Shown one piece after another: positions 33,451 through 46,559 of a DNA stretch of 54,610 nt (position 1 is its first letter; each line of letters starts with the position of its first letter). Location of the stretch: the NCBI GenBank assembly GCA_032358255.1, contig JAULBX010025908.1, positions 1 to 54,610 of the forward strand. The letters are read 5' to 3'. A model generated the notes under the pieces. It saw nothing but the letters and a program-made list of their open reading frames with translations. It was not told the DNA's origin and did no database searches. The stretch comes from Heterotrichella gracilis. Lineage: Eukaryota; Sar; Xanthophyceae; Tribonematales; Xanthonemataceae. The position numbers and the translations under genes are program-made.

Positions 33451-36400
33451 TCATGATATTGCTGTGCCCTTCATGCTGGCCTCCAGCGCTTCCAGCTCAT
33501 CGTCGTCAAAATCATCGTCATCATCGTCATCATCATCATCTGCAAAATCATTTGCAGGCGATGATTAGCGCCAAACATGCCACATGGGGTGCTGACATGC
33601 ACATGAACTGCCACCGATGCCAAACACCAACGCCAGACAGGCACGCTCAGTGTATGCGCTCAAGCGTGTGCACTTGGCGCAGACAGGCTTGCCAGACAGG
33701 CATGCTCAAGAGAAACAGCACGGGGCGCAGCGTCTAGGCGCAAATACTGCGGCCACATTGGTAGCAGCAGGTGTGAATATTAATTCCAATTACCCATTTA
33801 CACGCTGGCATCCTGCTGAGTTGGGAGCTACAGCAAGGTGCAGCCTACGCCCTAATTCCAGAACCAAAAGTTGCATGGCACATGATGGTTATAGAATTTT
33901 AATTGTCGGGGGTTGTTCACTCACCAAACAGGTCTGCCTCCTCCTCAGCTGTGAGCTGCACCTTGGTACCGCTGGGGCCCGCCCCGCCCGCAGCTGCACC
34001 ACCCTGAGAGCTGCTACCACCGCTTTCAGGAGCCGCCGCTGCCGCTGGCGGGCCACCAGAGGCAGTCTCTGCAGTCACAGGTGGAAAGCGTCATCAGTAT
34101 TTAGGCGCATACGCCTCATTGGCCAATCAGGTGCACATTTACATGCCCCACGCTGACCCAGCTAGTACACATGTACATGCCCCACGCTGAGAGGCTGTAC
34201 AACCTCTGCAGGGCCACAACCCACCTACCAATGCCCATGCCACCCACCTGCTGCACATGCCCGCAGCTGCTTTCCATCTACAGTACCCACTATCCTGCCA
34301 GAACCCCCCACATCCACACCCCACAAACCACCTACCCGTTCCCGAATGCCTTGCCGCCTCCAGCGCCTTCCCCTCATCTTCCCCCACCCACACCCACCTG
34401 CAGCATTAACCCGCTGTTCCTCCAGCCTCCCCTCAAAACACCCCCACTCCCACCTCCCACCCACCTGCTGCCCGCGCCCGCAGCCCCGCCTGCCTCGCCT
34501 CCTCCTGCGCCCTCTTTAACACCTCCTTGTCGTCCACCACTCACCCATCCACACGCCCACCCGCAGAGCAAACCCCCTGTTCCTCCAGCCCCTTCCCCAA
34601 CTCCCATACCCCAACCCCACCCACCTGCAGCCCGCTACCGCAGCTCTGCCTTACTGGCCTCCTCCAGCATCTTCCTAAACACCTTCTCAACAGCAACCAC
34701 TAACCCACCCACCCGCCCACCCACCACCCGCGCCCACCTACAGTCCAAACCCCCTATTCCTCCAGCCTCCCATTACAACATCCCCACCCCACCCCCCACC
34801 CACCTGCTGCCCGCGCCCGCAGCTCCGCCTGCCTTGCCTCCTCCTGTGCCTTCCTGATCTCCTCCTCATCATCCACCTCACGCACATAGGTCTCAGCGGC
34901 ACCCGTGTCATCGATGATCACAAAGCCCTCCTGCTGGAACAGCTCCTTGCCTGCGAGACGCAAAAAATGAGTAAAAGAACAGTACAATATGCAATCTCTA
35001 ATGAATTGAACGTCTGGGAGGACTTGCAGGCATTAACACCCCCACCCGTTTTGACACCGCCACCCGCAGGACCTTTCAGCACATCAGAATAACAGAATAA
35101 ATGATGAAATGCCACATTACGCAGACCATAGGCAACTCTTAAGCGAAGCAAATATCAGTCCCGGGGTCCAACCTATCCCCACCACCCTATTCCCCAGTCC
35201 GCCACTTGCCTGTCATGACCCCCTTGCGCCGCCTCTCCTCCTCCGCTGCCTCGCGTGCCTTCTGCTTCTCAGCCTCCCGCTCAGCTTTCCATCGCAGGAA
35301 CACCTGTGTGTGTGGGGGGTATTGTCTGCATCTGGAGTGTGTATGCGGTGGCGGTAGATGGCAGGTTCAAGGTTTGGAGGGTGCTGCATGTGCGGGGTCG
35401 GCTGGGATCATTTGTGAGCCATGTTGTCACATGAGGAATTCAATTTCATGTCAGTGCTCCATGTCCTTCTAGTGTTAATGACCATCACTCCACCTACAAC
35501 AGATATTTGATGGTCTTCCTCTTATCTCATTGACGGACATCAATATACTTAAGCATTCATTATGATGTGAGTATGATTTAACAATCCAATCATGGCTGGT
35601 CCCCATCATTTCACCAAAGGAGATTACTACTAACATCCATGTATTCTTCACTGAACGTATCAGCCTCATCGATTTAAATTATTTTTGAACTTTATTCCAA
35701 ATAGCATACCTCCTGTGTGATGGGCGTCTTTGCGTCCACCTTGGCCCGCTCCTCCTCGATCATGTCCACAATGTCCTTCTGGTTCTTGGCCTCCTCCTCC
35801 AGCAGCTCCTTCATCTGGCTCTTGAGGATGTAGCCGGGCGGCAGGCGATGGCGATACTTGCAGTCCTTGCCGTTGGGGCAGGACCAGAACCTGGGGGTGG
35901 CGGAGGTGGGTGCAGGGAATCAGATTTGGCCTTTGTGGAAAATCAACACTTCATGCACCACCCATACTGCCTCCTCCCAAGAGCACCCATGAGGGTCCCG
36001 CAGATGTTTTCAGTCTTGTTGACATTAGACTTGGCCCCGTGCTTCAAACCCACCCGCACATCTCACCACTCCCACCACTTCCATCCCCACTACCCAGCCT
36101 ACACATCCATCCCCATATCTGCCCAAACGCATCCACACACCTCCGCTGCGGCAGGCTGACCCTGTCCCGGCGTGTAGTTCATGCCTCTCTGAGGCACAAA
36201 GGGTACAAACAATTATAATAATCACAGATAATGACTGATATTCACTATAATTATCAACAAATAATAAGAATAATCATTAATATTATCCCCCCCCTCCCCC
36301 TACCCCAAATGCACCCATTACCACCACTTACCACCCATACTGCCTCCTCTCCACCGCATCCAGGAAGAACTTGCAAATGATCTCAGTCTTGTTGATCTTG

Positions 36401-38384
36401 GACTCCGCCCCATGCTTCTCAGCCACAGCCTTCTCCAGGGTCTCCTGGTCCCAGTCCTCCATACCCTCGTCCTCGCCATCGCGCCTGGGGGGGCAAGGGT
36501 GTGTTGGTTGTGTTGGAAGATGGGAAAGGGAGAGGGTGAATCTTTCTCTACAGCAACGTTGTTTGAGGTTTCCTTGTCCACGTGCTCAATGACTGTGCCC
36601 TCCACATTGTCATTAATGGGGATGGTGGGTGGGTGGGTGGGGTACCATCACACTCAAATGACATGCACTACTCTATTTAGTGCCTGGGTACATGCAGGAC
36701 TGAACCTCCATTGTGATATGACATGGGCAATTTGTCCAGTAATGTTTGGCTCCAGCCAGGTCCTTGCTGGCTCGGCGGGTGTCCCGATGTTTACCCCTCC
36801 AAACACTATGCATAGCCGAATGCTGCTCCAGCCCCACAGCTGGCAAAATGCATCAACTAGCCTTCCAGGGCACATGCAAGTGTGGCTGCCAATCCCGCCA
36901 GTAATAGAAACGCCAGTGATACAAATAACTCACATGTCGCTGAAGATGTCGATCTTCTGCGTCTTGCGCTCCACGCCCAGGTCATGCGAGAACTTGCACT
37001 TGAACCCCTTGGTGCACTGGCCATGGCGGAAGAACTCGCACACAATCGACTTGGGGTCAACACCTGGGGATGGCCACAATGCGGGATTAATTTGTGGTCA
37101 CCCCCAACATGCTATTGTATATACCATGCATATGGTCGTCCCCAACATGCTATTGTATATACCATGCATAAGGCTTTTCCATACAATCGCATGCAACCTA
37201 AATGCATCAGCCATGGCCCATGAGAAAGTGCTTGATCACGCAAGTGCTTGATCACTTGGCAGGCGGGGTAGTCAGCGCCAACTGACGGCAAAGAAGTGTG
37301 CAAGGAAGAACCTGGCGCCAAGTATGCAAAGCTGGCTGCTGACCTTGCTGCGGTATGCAAACAATGCAGTGCACAGGAGCAGCTGCCATCTGCACACAGC
37401 TTCAAGTACCGTACATTGTGTGTAAAACTGCCCAGACCCTAGTGACCCATGACTGTGGTGAGAGTGCATTGGTTGCACAACACTCACCCACTGGAACCTT
37501 GGGCTGCTTGATGGCCACCGCAAAGAGCGCGTTCAGCTCCTTCGCCTGCTCCTCCTCGAGCCTCTTCTTGTCCTACAAGAGTCATGCGCCACACTTACAT
37601 ACCCCGCTTGCAAGGCTGTTGCCCGTCCCTTGCTAGTGCTGCTTGTTGCTCAAATCACAGAACAGCCGGCAGCCTAATGGCCTGGCATTTGAACTTGTAT
37701 GTGACGGCAAGTGGATGCAGTGGGAAAAGTTGTTGACCTGATGCGGCTATGGAGCACCCGCGTACGACATGGAGCAAGTGCAAACATACACGCACAGAGT
37801 CTTGGTCATTTTGTTGTACTGAGCCCTACCTTCTTTTTGTCGAGTTCCTTCTTCTTGGACTCAAGGGGGTCTACATTCTTCTGCACTGTTTGGACATACC
37901 TGGTTGCGGCAGAGTGGCAAGTTTGACGTCAAGGCAATGATTGGCGTGCCAACAGTATAGTATATGGGTTCAGGAGTATCAGCAACAATTATTTTTATGA
38001 AACCTTGGACCAAAATGCTGCAGTAAGCTGGCTTGAATGGCTGGTAGCACTGCTGGCGTGCAGTTGCATGAACATCTGCTATTGCATTAACCAAGAAAGA
38101 TGCATGAAAACTACAGGCTGACTCCCAAGAGAGTGCTCAGGCACTTACTTTTGAACCTTGGTGCTCTTGTTCTTGTTCTTCAGGCCAAACGTCTTGTCCT
38201 CGGCATTCTGCAGCCAGCACGAACCCAGTTCGAACCCATGCCCATCAGGCATGCATATGCATGAAGTCGATAACACGCGCAGCAAACTTGGTAACAACAC
38301 TGCATCCTCGCCCACCTTTTGTTTCACTGCTGACTTCGCCTTATTCTCCGCCTTCTTTTGCTTGTCCTGTTGCTTGGGTGGCAT
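33451..38384 (-). CDS. ZC3H15: CCCH zinc-finger protein, ZC3H15/DFRP1 family
   Basis: Exons (minus): 38316-38384, 38149-38207, 37830-37899, 37488-37572, 36934-37063, 36332-36484, 35710-35890, 35210-35303, 34804-34950, 33925-34068 and 33451-33539 close in phase to 406 aa. It begins [11 protein letters not shown] and the family hallmark [13 protein letters not shown]. Then come a charged stretch, [18 protein letters not shown] with the first CCCH finger (C-x7-C-x5-C-x3-H), WDQETLEK, and the second finger (C-x17-C-x5-C-x3-H, ending CKYRH) with LPPGY. A charged coiled coil and an acidic Asp-run C terminus follow. Relatives (yeast Tma46, human DFRP1) bind and stabilise the DRG1/Rbg1 GTPase on translating ribosomes, so a cytosolic translation role is inferred. 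The intron after 35210 uses a GC donor (ACAG/GCAAGT). Length and domain order are normal for the plant form. Confidence 0.93.
34240..34803 (-). repeat. three to four decayed copies of ZC3H15-like exon 9 end
   Basis: The exon end at 34804-34860 with its donor (CCCACCTGCTGCCCGCGCCCGCAGCTCCGCCTGCCT on the plus strand) recurs at about 34460-34530 and 34620-34690, and partly at 34345-34400. CCCACCCACC runs separate the copies. All are in one intron and read as proline-rich nonsense. Confidence 0.8.
35970..36055 (-). pseudogene. decayed copy of ZC3H15-like exon 6 end
   Basis: CACCCATACTGCCTCCTC...GCA.ATG.T.TCAGTCTTGTTGA..TT.GACT..GCCCC.TGCTTC matches 36334-36420. It lies in the following intron. 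Confidence 0.8.
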
Positions 38385-39778
38385 CTTTGGCGGACGACCG
38401 TTCTAGCCACCACCAGCTGTATGTAGCTTTCTTTCGGCTTTGTGAGCAAGATTGGCACGTCGCTGCACAAGGAGACAGCTCACGGTTGCGTGCCTTGCAA
38501 CCAATCTGTGCCCAACAACGTACACTTCAATACGCATTCAACCCTCTGTGTAAGACTCAATACGACTTGTTGGCACCAGATGCCACACAAATAGGAGTTG
38601 AGACGTACGCTCCTCCGAGACAGAAATAGCTGGAATAAGTGGCTGGGCCTGGGATGCAAACGGTTGTGTAGTCGTTTGAGTCTTTGGGCAATTCTGTCTC
38701 GAAAAAAATAGCTCGCCGCCAACTTCGGGGAGTAGGGTTTTGGGGAGTAGGGTTTCGGTAAGGGTATGGCAGTGGGCATAGTGCCAGGCTGGTGTTGTGG
38801 CTCAGCTGAGGCAAACAATACAATTTCCTCCTGCTCTGGGCACCATGTCCTTTGTTCACATCAGCTGGTGTGTATCTGTGTTGAAACTCAACAACTTGAA
38901 AGGAATCCCGGTTCTGGAGGAGGGCACGGAATTTACACGGAATGAAGACTTTTGGTTTAGGGTGTCAGACCTGTAGCAGCAAGTTCACTCCACACTTGCC
39001 AAGGAACTTTCAAGCAGGTAATGTAATCGGAGCATTAACGTAGCTCTTGACCTTACACTCGTGTTGGCTTTCGAGCGATGCATTGGCTACCACGCCGCCC
39101 ACGGCTCAAAGAAGCGAAGTGGGTTGCACACCAAGTGGCCTTGCAGAGTCCTTGGGTGACAAGTACGTGCACCATTCACGGCAATGCTGTCCACTTACCA
39201 ACCAACGCACTTTAACTGCGGTTTCCTAATGTGCTGCCGTATGCACGTTGGTTAGGTTATGGCCATGATCACTGGAAAGGACAAAACGAATACCACAAAC
39301 AAAAGGTGCTGAGTAGGCGAGTTACCAAGCAGCCCTTCAACAAAGCTGAATGAAATCCTCCAGGTTCTGTGACGTCCAACAACCATATTCCAGGTCCAGG
39401 TGCAGCACACTCATGCTCCTAAAGCTTGTTACCATGGCTGGTGCGCACTGTCAAACGGTTGTCATAGTTTGCCAAAATAGGCAAGTCTCTAAAAAAAGTG
39501 CAATTCTGTGTCAGCGAAACAACAACCAAGGAAGGCCTGCAGCCAAGTTGCCGCAAAAATTGGCGCAGGGTAGTTGAGGGGCTAGAACTGAGCGCCGGCT
39601 GAGGGAGATAAGTGGCTAGGGGAGATGAGTTCTAGAATTGAGCGCCTTGGTGCGCGTCCCACAATAACGCATCAAGGAGCCTTCCCATCCAAAACCCTGC
39701 TCCACACACGCCTAGCCATCCAAAACGCTGTTCCACCCATGCCCTCTGCTGCATCAAGCAGCACTGAACCTCCGGAGG
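38385..39778. other. intergenic, no gene seen
   Basis: This lies between the start of the ZC3H15-like gene and the 3' end of the small complex I gene, both minus strand. A short tandem TAGGGTTT(T/C)GG.GAGTAGGGTTTCGG near 38731-38760 is telomere-like. I see no coding exon. Confidence 0.4.
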
Positions 39779-40251
39779 TCAGGCCTTGGCGGCAGCAATC
39801 ATCTGCGCACACCATGCCAAAGAGTCAACAGGCTGCTTCAAATGCTGGGTGCAGTCTTTGCATGTCCTTAGAAAATGCTGGAGACGAGCACAAGAACGCT
39901 TACCTCCTTCACTGGCGGTGGGTTCTTAGGCGAGTCCCCAGTCTTGAACGCCTCCCTGATTGGAGGGATAACAATGGGCATCGCAAGCCCTGGGACAAAC
40001 GGGTTGGCCAAACCACCGTCAACAGTCAGTCAACAACAGTCACAGGACAATACAGGGCTATGTAAACACGTGAGCGCTCATTAGTGCCACCTTGGTACAG
40101 AAGCCAGCGTACAAGTTGAGGAGGGCAACCACAGCACCCTTGTGCAAGCATATGCACATTGTAGCTTACCCAGGCCGCCGATGATGCAGCTCCACATCAC
40201 CACCGGCTCTTGATGCATTGCTGTGCGGAACCACAGGCCAAACCCGGACAT
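39779..40251 (-). CDS. NDUFA3: mitochondrial complex I subunit, NDUFA3/B9-like
   Basis: Exons 40170-40251, 39904-39989 and 39779-39802 join in phase to a 63-aa protein starting MSGFGLWFRTAMHQEPVVMW. One hydrophobic helix follows (about residues 18-36, ending GLAMPIVIPPIRE), then a polar Pro/Lys tail (SPKNPPPVKE) and a short Ala/Lys end. Size, HQEPVVM and the PPIR segment agree with what I recall of the plant B9-like accessory subunit of NADH:ubiquinone oxidoreductase in the inner mitochondrial membrane. It has no cleavable leader, as is usual for such subunits. The subunit name rests on memory of a short protein; the gene model itself is firm. Confidence 0.7.
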
Positions 40252-40956
40252 GGCTGCTGATGAACTAGGACACAATTGTTAGCAAGACTATGCCTCCCAC
40301 CAGGCACCCAAGTGTGCCACAACCGTAGAACACCAGCCCAGCACACACTTCAAGGTAGGAGTAAGAGCAGTATTTGGTGGTTTGACAAGGATGCTGGGTG
40401 CTAGGGAGGCAGGTATGGGCGAGGTGCAGGTAGGGATGTCACAGTTTAGGTTTTTATTGTGCTCTGAAAGGCTTTTACTGTTATAATAGTTGGTTGGCGA
40501 GGTTGTCTTGTCGTTACATGCTGTCTACTACAAAGGAACAGGGCATTCCCAGTAATAACCTGCGATAATGTGCGAACTGGCATATGCATGCATATATAAC
40601 CCCCCCGTTGTTCGTTTCCCGGTTCTCAACACGACGAAGAAGTTTGAACACTTCTTGCTTCAAACTTTGACAACTCTGTAGCCAATCGACCACTTGCAAC
40701 TCATAGTCGAGCTGCGGCGGTATTTGCACTGCGTTGCAGTTCTCCACTTCCTAGGCCTTTGCCGGGTCAATAGCATGATGTGAATTGGGCCCTGAAGGAG
40801 AGTATGCAGTTCATAGTCTACTGCAGCTTGTACCCTTGGGCGTAAACGATGGCAGTTGCAGAGGATAAAGAGTGACGTTAACCGGGTCCAGACGCCCAAA
40901 TACTGTGAATACCTGGTGTTTTGGTGTTGACACACCTTGACTACACAACCACCAAC
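40252..40956. promoter_or_regulatory. divergent promoter region
   Basis: About 700 bases lie between the starts of the complex I subunit gene (minus) and the SUMO protease gene (plus). A TATATAAC element near 40592 is a TATA-box candidate for the plus-strand gene. No further exon is recognised. Confidence 0.35.
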
Positions 40957-43900
40957 ATGGGCTTTATCTCGGCCTTTAAAAGCGTGTTCAGACTCAAGCG
41001 GAAAGCAACAGAAGACGATCTAGAGCAGCCACAAGCAAAGAAGCAGTCCCTCTCCCACCGTCCCAGCATCAATGTGGCTGACAGACTCAAAACTGCTCTC
41101 ACGATGGAAGCCAGTACCACCCAGATTGGAGGCAACATGGACCCAGAGCTCACACCCAAAGCCCCAGCTTTCTTGTCAGCCCTGAGGGACGACGAGTCCT
41201 TCGTCAGCGAGGTTGTGGGCAGCCAGCAGCAGTTCAACCATGGGTTCAGGCGCTTGGAGAACGCTGAGAGCAACCTGGCAGACAGGCTAGACCTGGACGC
41301 CTGCAGTCCACGCTTCCCACCCGATTTCCAGCACTTTAGCAGGGCACCGCCTTCATCTCAGGTGGACAACAGGCTCCCAGCAGTGGACAGCCCAGTGTTC
41401 AAGATCCACCGAAAGGCCTCCTTCAACAGCCCCCGGAGGGACTCCCTGCAGCGGCAGCCTTCAGACATTGCACCGGTTGCAGAGCTTCGAAGCAGGCCAA
41501 GCTTGAGCAGGTTTGCAGCTGACCACAAAGCGCAGGAGCCCCAGCCATCCACGCTAGCCATAGGAAGTGCGCCAGACGCTGGAGTCACTAGCAGGGACAG
41601 GGAACAGGTTGCAGAGCAGCCAGGCAAGGCGCCTCTACACAGAAACCCAAGCCACATGCCTCGCACAGGCGCCCCAAGGCCACTGCCTGCGCCACGATTG
41701 CACGGGCCGGCCTCGATACCATGGAATGCCAAGCAGGTGCGGCTGTCTAGGCAATAGCTGGTCAGGTGGCTTCAGTGCACGGGGTCTCATCTGTGCTTGC
41801 GGAGGTTTTACCGAGCTCCAAGCTTTCACTGTCCTGAGGTGTATGTTGCAACAGTACAAGGTCTTGGCATGCCATCAGTCAGTCCACTCATGAGCGTCTT
41901 AGCAAGCATTAGGCATGGGCACTCTTTATCTTTATAAAATGCATATGCACCACAGCATTTGCCCAATCTTGCATGGCTATTTGCGGGGTCTCTACATCCT
42001 GCACACGTATTGCATGCTACCCTCTGTCCTGTGCAACAAGTCTCTCCCCACCAGTCTTGTGCGCCCGCGTTGGCTCCCTGAGTCTGGCTGTCTTATATGC
42101 TGTATTTGTATATCTTATAAATTTTGTGTACCAGGTGGGCCGCCGCAAGGTGGACGAGAGGGCTTTCACCCAGCTGGACGCGGCAAACGTGAAGGAGGCG
42201 CAGGCCCTGGCAGCCAGGCGCCAGGTGAGGCAGTAGCTTATGGTTGCACCTCACTTGCATGCGGCATTCCATAGCCAATTTTTAACACCATCCTTACATG
42301 CATCTTGCCAGTACAGCCAAATGCGCTGTCAGTCGCCAGCATGCGCCACTCAAACCCTGCCTTAGGGTTTAGGGTTTAGGGTACCTGGCACTGCTTGTAC
42401 CCTTTCTGAGTCTCTGTTTTGTGCCCAAGGTGGGGGAGCTGCAAGCCCAGAAGCTGGAGGCGGAGGCCAAGGCAGAGGCTCTGCAGAAGGAGGCGGACGC
42501 CATTCGGGCCCAAGTGATCATGGACGCAGGCATGTACACCCCTGCGCAGCTGCGTGGGGCGCAGCCAGGGCCAGTGCAGGCATCCACGCAGGGGGATGCC
42601 ACGCCGCAGCGGCCGGTGTTTTCGAGCACTGCACTGGTAAGGGGGCAGCTCATGCTGGACCGGGAATTTTTTCTGCATTTGGTTTTAGCCTGTGCATGTG
42701 CATGTTACTCAGGTGCATGCGTTCCGGATCTGCCGCATGTGCATGCCAGGTCCCGGGCATTATTGTGCATGTATCATTTTTAGCCAGTGCATGGGCATGT
42801 TTGTCAGTCGCATGCATTCCAGAAGTACTGCCTGATCGCTCACCAGGTACCCTAACCGGAACCCTGTACCCTAGCTTTCTGTGCACCACAACCTGCCCTC
42901 TGTGCCACATGCACACGCGGCACCAGCAGTTCTCACTTGGCAGTGCTCAAATCATTATTCGATCTTGCGCGATCTGAGGGATGCATTTATTTGGTGCGCA
43001 GGACACTCCTGTGTGGAGATGGGATAGCATGGCTGCCCGCCACCCGGTCCTCACAGGCCTGGCTGTGCAAGCCCACGCCTCGCCAATCAGCCCGCTCCTG
43101 CTGCAGCAGCAAGATGCAGCTACCTCGAGAGTGGTACGTGCCTGGCTATATGTGCCTGGCTTTGCATGCCTACTTGTGCGCGTGGTGATTTCTCGTGGAT
43201 GAAAATATTATATTTTAATAGCAATTAAAAATGTGCTCTAAGATTAAATATCCATCTTTAAATTACAAGAAGGTGCAGGTGATCCTCTTAACCATTACCT
43301 ACCTGTGATCCGCCTCCAAACCCAATTTCTTAAACAAGGAATGCACGTGCGACCTTGGGATTTGACATGTACTGTTGATGATGGACACTTGTCGCTGCAC
43401 CTCAGGAGGCTGAGCTGGCTCGGCGCAAGGGCGAGGCTGCGTCTGCAGCTGCCAAGGCGCAGCGCAACAATGGGGAGGTGACGCGCAGGTTCCAGCAGAT
43501 TCAGATCGGGCCATCAGCTAAGGGACTCCAGGTGGGTACGGTGCTCTGATAGTGAAATATGTATTCCAGTTAGTGGCAGTTGGACTTTCCAGAAGTACAG
43601 CGGATTAAGCAGTCGCCCTTTGGTCAGCTTGTGCCAACCATATGTGGGGTGTGTTGTCGTGAGATCATCATATCACAAATTTCAGCGCATTGAACAAAGG
43701 AGTGGTTTGGCACCCCGGCTATTGAACCGGGGCTTAGGAATGCCGGGGATTGCTAAGTTGGCTGAGATCCTGGGTACTGGGATATAAATAGGTTATGGCG
43801 AAAATGGCAGGAGTGAGTGCATTTAGTCATACCTGCTGCAGGCTGCTTACCAGGAGGGAAATGCCGAGTGTAGATGAATAAAAGCTGAAGTGCAAAACAG

Positions 43901-46532
43901 TGTAATGGTGTCGCTGAAGAAAATGAGTGCATTTGTTCGTACCTGTCTGCAGGCTGCCTACCAGGAGGGTGAGCGCATCCAGCGAGAGCTGAAAGAGGCG
44001 GAGGAGAGGGTGGCCCAGGCGGCGCAGGCGGGCAGGGCGCGGGCGCGTGCCATGGTTCAGCCGGTGGCGCCGGAGGGTAATGAAGGGGAGGGCGAGAATG
44101 ACGAGCTGGAGATTGATCTGCGGGACTCTGACGAGGTGATCACTCATGCGATAATGGGGTCACGGTGGCTAGATTTGGGGCAATCCACTATGCAATTGTG
44201 ATGCTGGGGGATAAGAGAAGCACTATTTTGTATGTTTAACCATGTGGCCTCCATCTGATGGGTGTATACTAATATAACACAAAATGTGAACTTTAGACCC
44301 TATTGATGATGGTCGCCCTGTGTGTTGACCCAAATGACCCCCATTCCAGGAGGGCGAGGAGCAGAGCGAGGGGGAAGGGGAGGAGTATGAGGAGGGGGAG
44401 GAGTACAGCGAGGAAGGGGAGGAGTCGGAAGAGGAGGTGCGCTAAGGGTTTAGGCTTTAGGGTTTGGGAAGTGGGGCAGAGCGGGGGTGTAGAGTAATGG
44501 TATGAAGTGGGGGAGGAGGAGTGCACCACACTTTGCAAATTTAGACCACATCGGCAATGGGCTTTTAAGGGATGCGACTGTCACCCACCAGCTGGCTTGT
44601 GCGTGGTTGCAACTTCACGACCGTCATTGTAAAGTAGGCGCCTCAGGAGCTGTGCCAAGGGCATGCGCACCCCCTCTCTCACACTCACTCATCCTCCTGC
44701 AGGCGTCCCAGGAGCTGAGCAAGGCCATGCAGAGCGCCAGCCTGGGCGAGTCTGTGCGCTATCCGCCGCTCACCGCCAAGCAGCGCGCCATTGTGTCTGA
44801 CGCGCTGTATGGAGCGGGGGAGGGGCAGGCCGAAGTGCTGTCGGACCACCATGACCTGCAGGTAAAGAGCAAACCTAATTTAGGGAAGGAAGTTTTAGAT
44901 TTTGAGGCTGACTGCTAAATTTACAGGCAGTGTTGAAACACATGCAAATATAATAAAAAACACATAAAAATAAAAGTATTGATGAAAAATACACCAAATT
45001 CGTATATCCCTCCACAGTCGTATGGGTATTACCTGATTTTTGTTTGCCCTCATCTCTTGCAGGTGACCCGTCGCCACATGGCTTGCCTGCGCCCCGGCCA
45101 GTGGCTGAACGACGAGGTGATCAACCTGTACCTGGGGCTGCTGCAGGACAGGGATGCAAGGAGGAGGGAACAGGTGCGCAACACCCGTGCTTAGTGTACT
45201 ATGTGGTGGTGATGATGGTAGTGGGAACTAGAACCCTTGGCTGGGGTGTACGCGATTGCGATACCTGCGCCTGGTACCTGTTTCTGGGCCTGCAGGGACG
45301 CACAGGCCCTGGTGCGGACGAGTGGGAACTTATTACCCTTGGCTAGGGTTATGAGGTTGGTGTAGTTATGACAAAAAGGAGCCTCAACTCATGATGTTAC
45401 AGCAAGCTAATGAGGTCCATGCTATGTGCAGGGCCTTGGCCCCAAGTGCCACTTCTTCAACACCTTCTTCATGAACAAGCTGCTCCTTGACTCGGGGGAC
45501 TACAACTACGCCCTGGTGCGGCGGTGGACGGGGCCCAAGCGCCTGCAGAACTGGGGCCAGGTCTCCGCCCACATGTTTGAGCTGGACCGCATCGTGGTCC
45601 CCTTCCACCTTGGCAACCACTGGACCTGCGCCTGCATCGACCTGGAGAACAGGGAGGTGGTGTACTGCGACTCGCTGGGGGTGAGTCACATATAATGGTG
45701 TGAAGTGGAATAGAAGGTGAAAGAGATAGAATTACAGGTTTTGTGCTGGACTGCATCGTTGTAGTGACCTACTTGGGCAACCACTGGATATGCGCGTGCA
45801 TTTGACCTGGAAAACAGGGAGGTGGTTGACTGCAAATATCTGGTGAGTCAAATGCTAGGGCATGAGGTTTAGACTGGAATATAACGGGAGGAATGAGTGC
45901 ACCTGCATTGACCTAGAGAAGTGGGAAGAAGTGTACTGCGACTCCCTGGGGGTGAGTAAATGGGGGGAAATTGAGAGTTAATTAGACTTAAATTGTCAAC
46001 CTTGATCATAATACTGAGGTTTCTGAGGGGAGAACCTTTGAAACGAAAAAGAACTGATTAAGCTTTAGAAACAAATTGAGTGTTTCAAGTATTGGACATC
46101 ACTGTCCCGTTCCCCACCCGCATGGCGTTGACCTGCATTTTGTCGTAAACTCTGCCCTTATCTACCTCCCCCCACTGCACCAAGCCAGCAAGCACTACGA
46201 TACTGAAAGCTCTGACAGGTGCCCCAGAACTAAGCCTTTCCCTTCAACCCCAGGGCAAGAACCACGCGGGCGTGGAGGCGCTGCTGCGCTACCTGGCAGA
46301 CGAGCACCAGGACAAGCTCAAGCGGCCGCTGGATGTCTCGGGGTGGCGCACCACCTTCCGCCGCGACATCCCGCGCCAGCACAACGGCTGCGACTGCGGG
46401 GTGTTCTCCATCATGTACGCCTCCTGCATGGGGCGGGGGGTGGAGTTTGACTTTGACCAGGGCACCATGCCGCTGCTGCGCCAGAGGGTGGTGGCCGAAA
46501 TCATGGCCAAACGCACCTTGAGCGACGACTGA
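40957..46532 (+). CDS. SUMO-specific cysteine protease (ULP1/SENP, C48 family)
   Basis: Exons 40957-41736, 42135-42224, 42430-42636, 43002-43133, 43406-43531, 43953-44135, 44350-44436, 44703-44861, 45063-45173, 45432-45680 and 46254-46532 all join in phase 0: 800 aa. Residues 1-260 are a disordered, basic Ser/Pro-rich region opening MGFISAFKSVFRLKRK. A long charged, coiled-coil and Glu-rich acidic stretch (about 260-535) follows. The C-terminal peptidase domain begins LRPGQWLNDEVINLYL and continues CHFFNTFFMNKL. The catalytic triad is H688 in GNHW, D705 in YCDSLG and C756 in NGCDCGVF, with the oxyanion Gln at 750. This is the order and spacing of Ulp1/SENP enzymes, which mature SUMO and strip it from targets, usually at the nucleus. 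It is complete; substrate preference is not readable. The start is the first ATG after an in-frame region lacking good Met context. Confidence 0.92.
43705..43800 (-). repeat. tRNA-like (SINE-type) fragment in an intron
   Basis: On the minus strand, CAGCCAACTTAGCAATCC and then CCCCGGTTCAATAGCCGGGG look like an A box and a T-arm/B box. The spacing is short, so it is a decayed tRNA or tRNA-derived SINE piece. Confidence 0.3.
43826..43862 (+). pseudogene. copy of SUMO protease exon 6 acceptor and start
   Basis: GAGTGCATTTAGTCATACCTGCTGCAGGCTGCTTACCAGGAGGG repeats 43926-43970 about 100 bases upstream. It ends in an early stop after the exon start. Confidence 0.8.
45745..45960 (+). pseudogene. two decayed copies of the catalytic-His exon end
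   Basis: At about 45745-45845 (TGGGCAACCACTGGAT.TGCGCGTGCAT.TGACCTGGA) and about 45893-45958 (TGCACCTGCATTGACCTAGAG...GTACTGCGACTCCCTGGGGGTGAGT), both copying 45580-45690 with its donor. Both are frame-broken or partial and lie in the next intron. Confidence 0.85.
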
Positions 46533-46559
46533 GGCGCCGCCGTGTTCTGCGGCTGGGGG

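Noticed and set aside
33481..33545. CAT trinucleotide tract as a CRISPR or microsatellite
   Set aside because: It encodes the acidic Asp run at the C terminus of the ZC3H15-like protein on the minus strand.
34171..34857. 228-codon proline-rich frame, plus strand
   Set aside because: It is the antisense of decayed copies of a ZC3H15-like exon plus CCCACC spacers.
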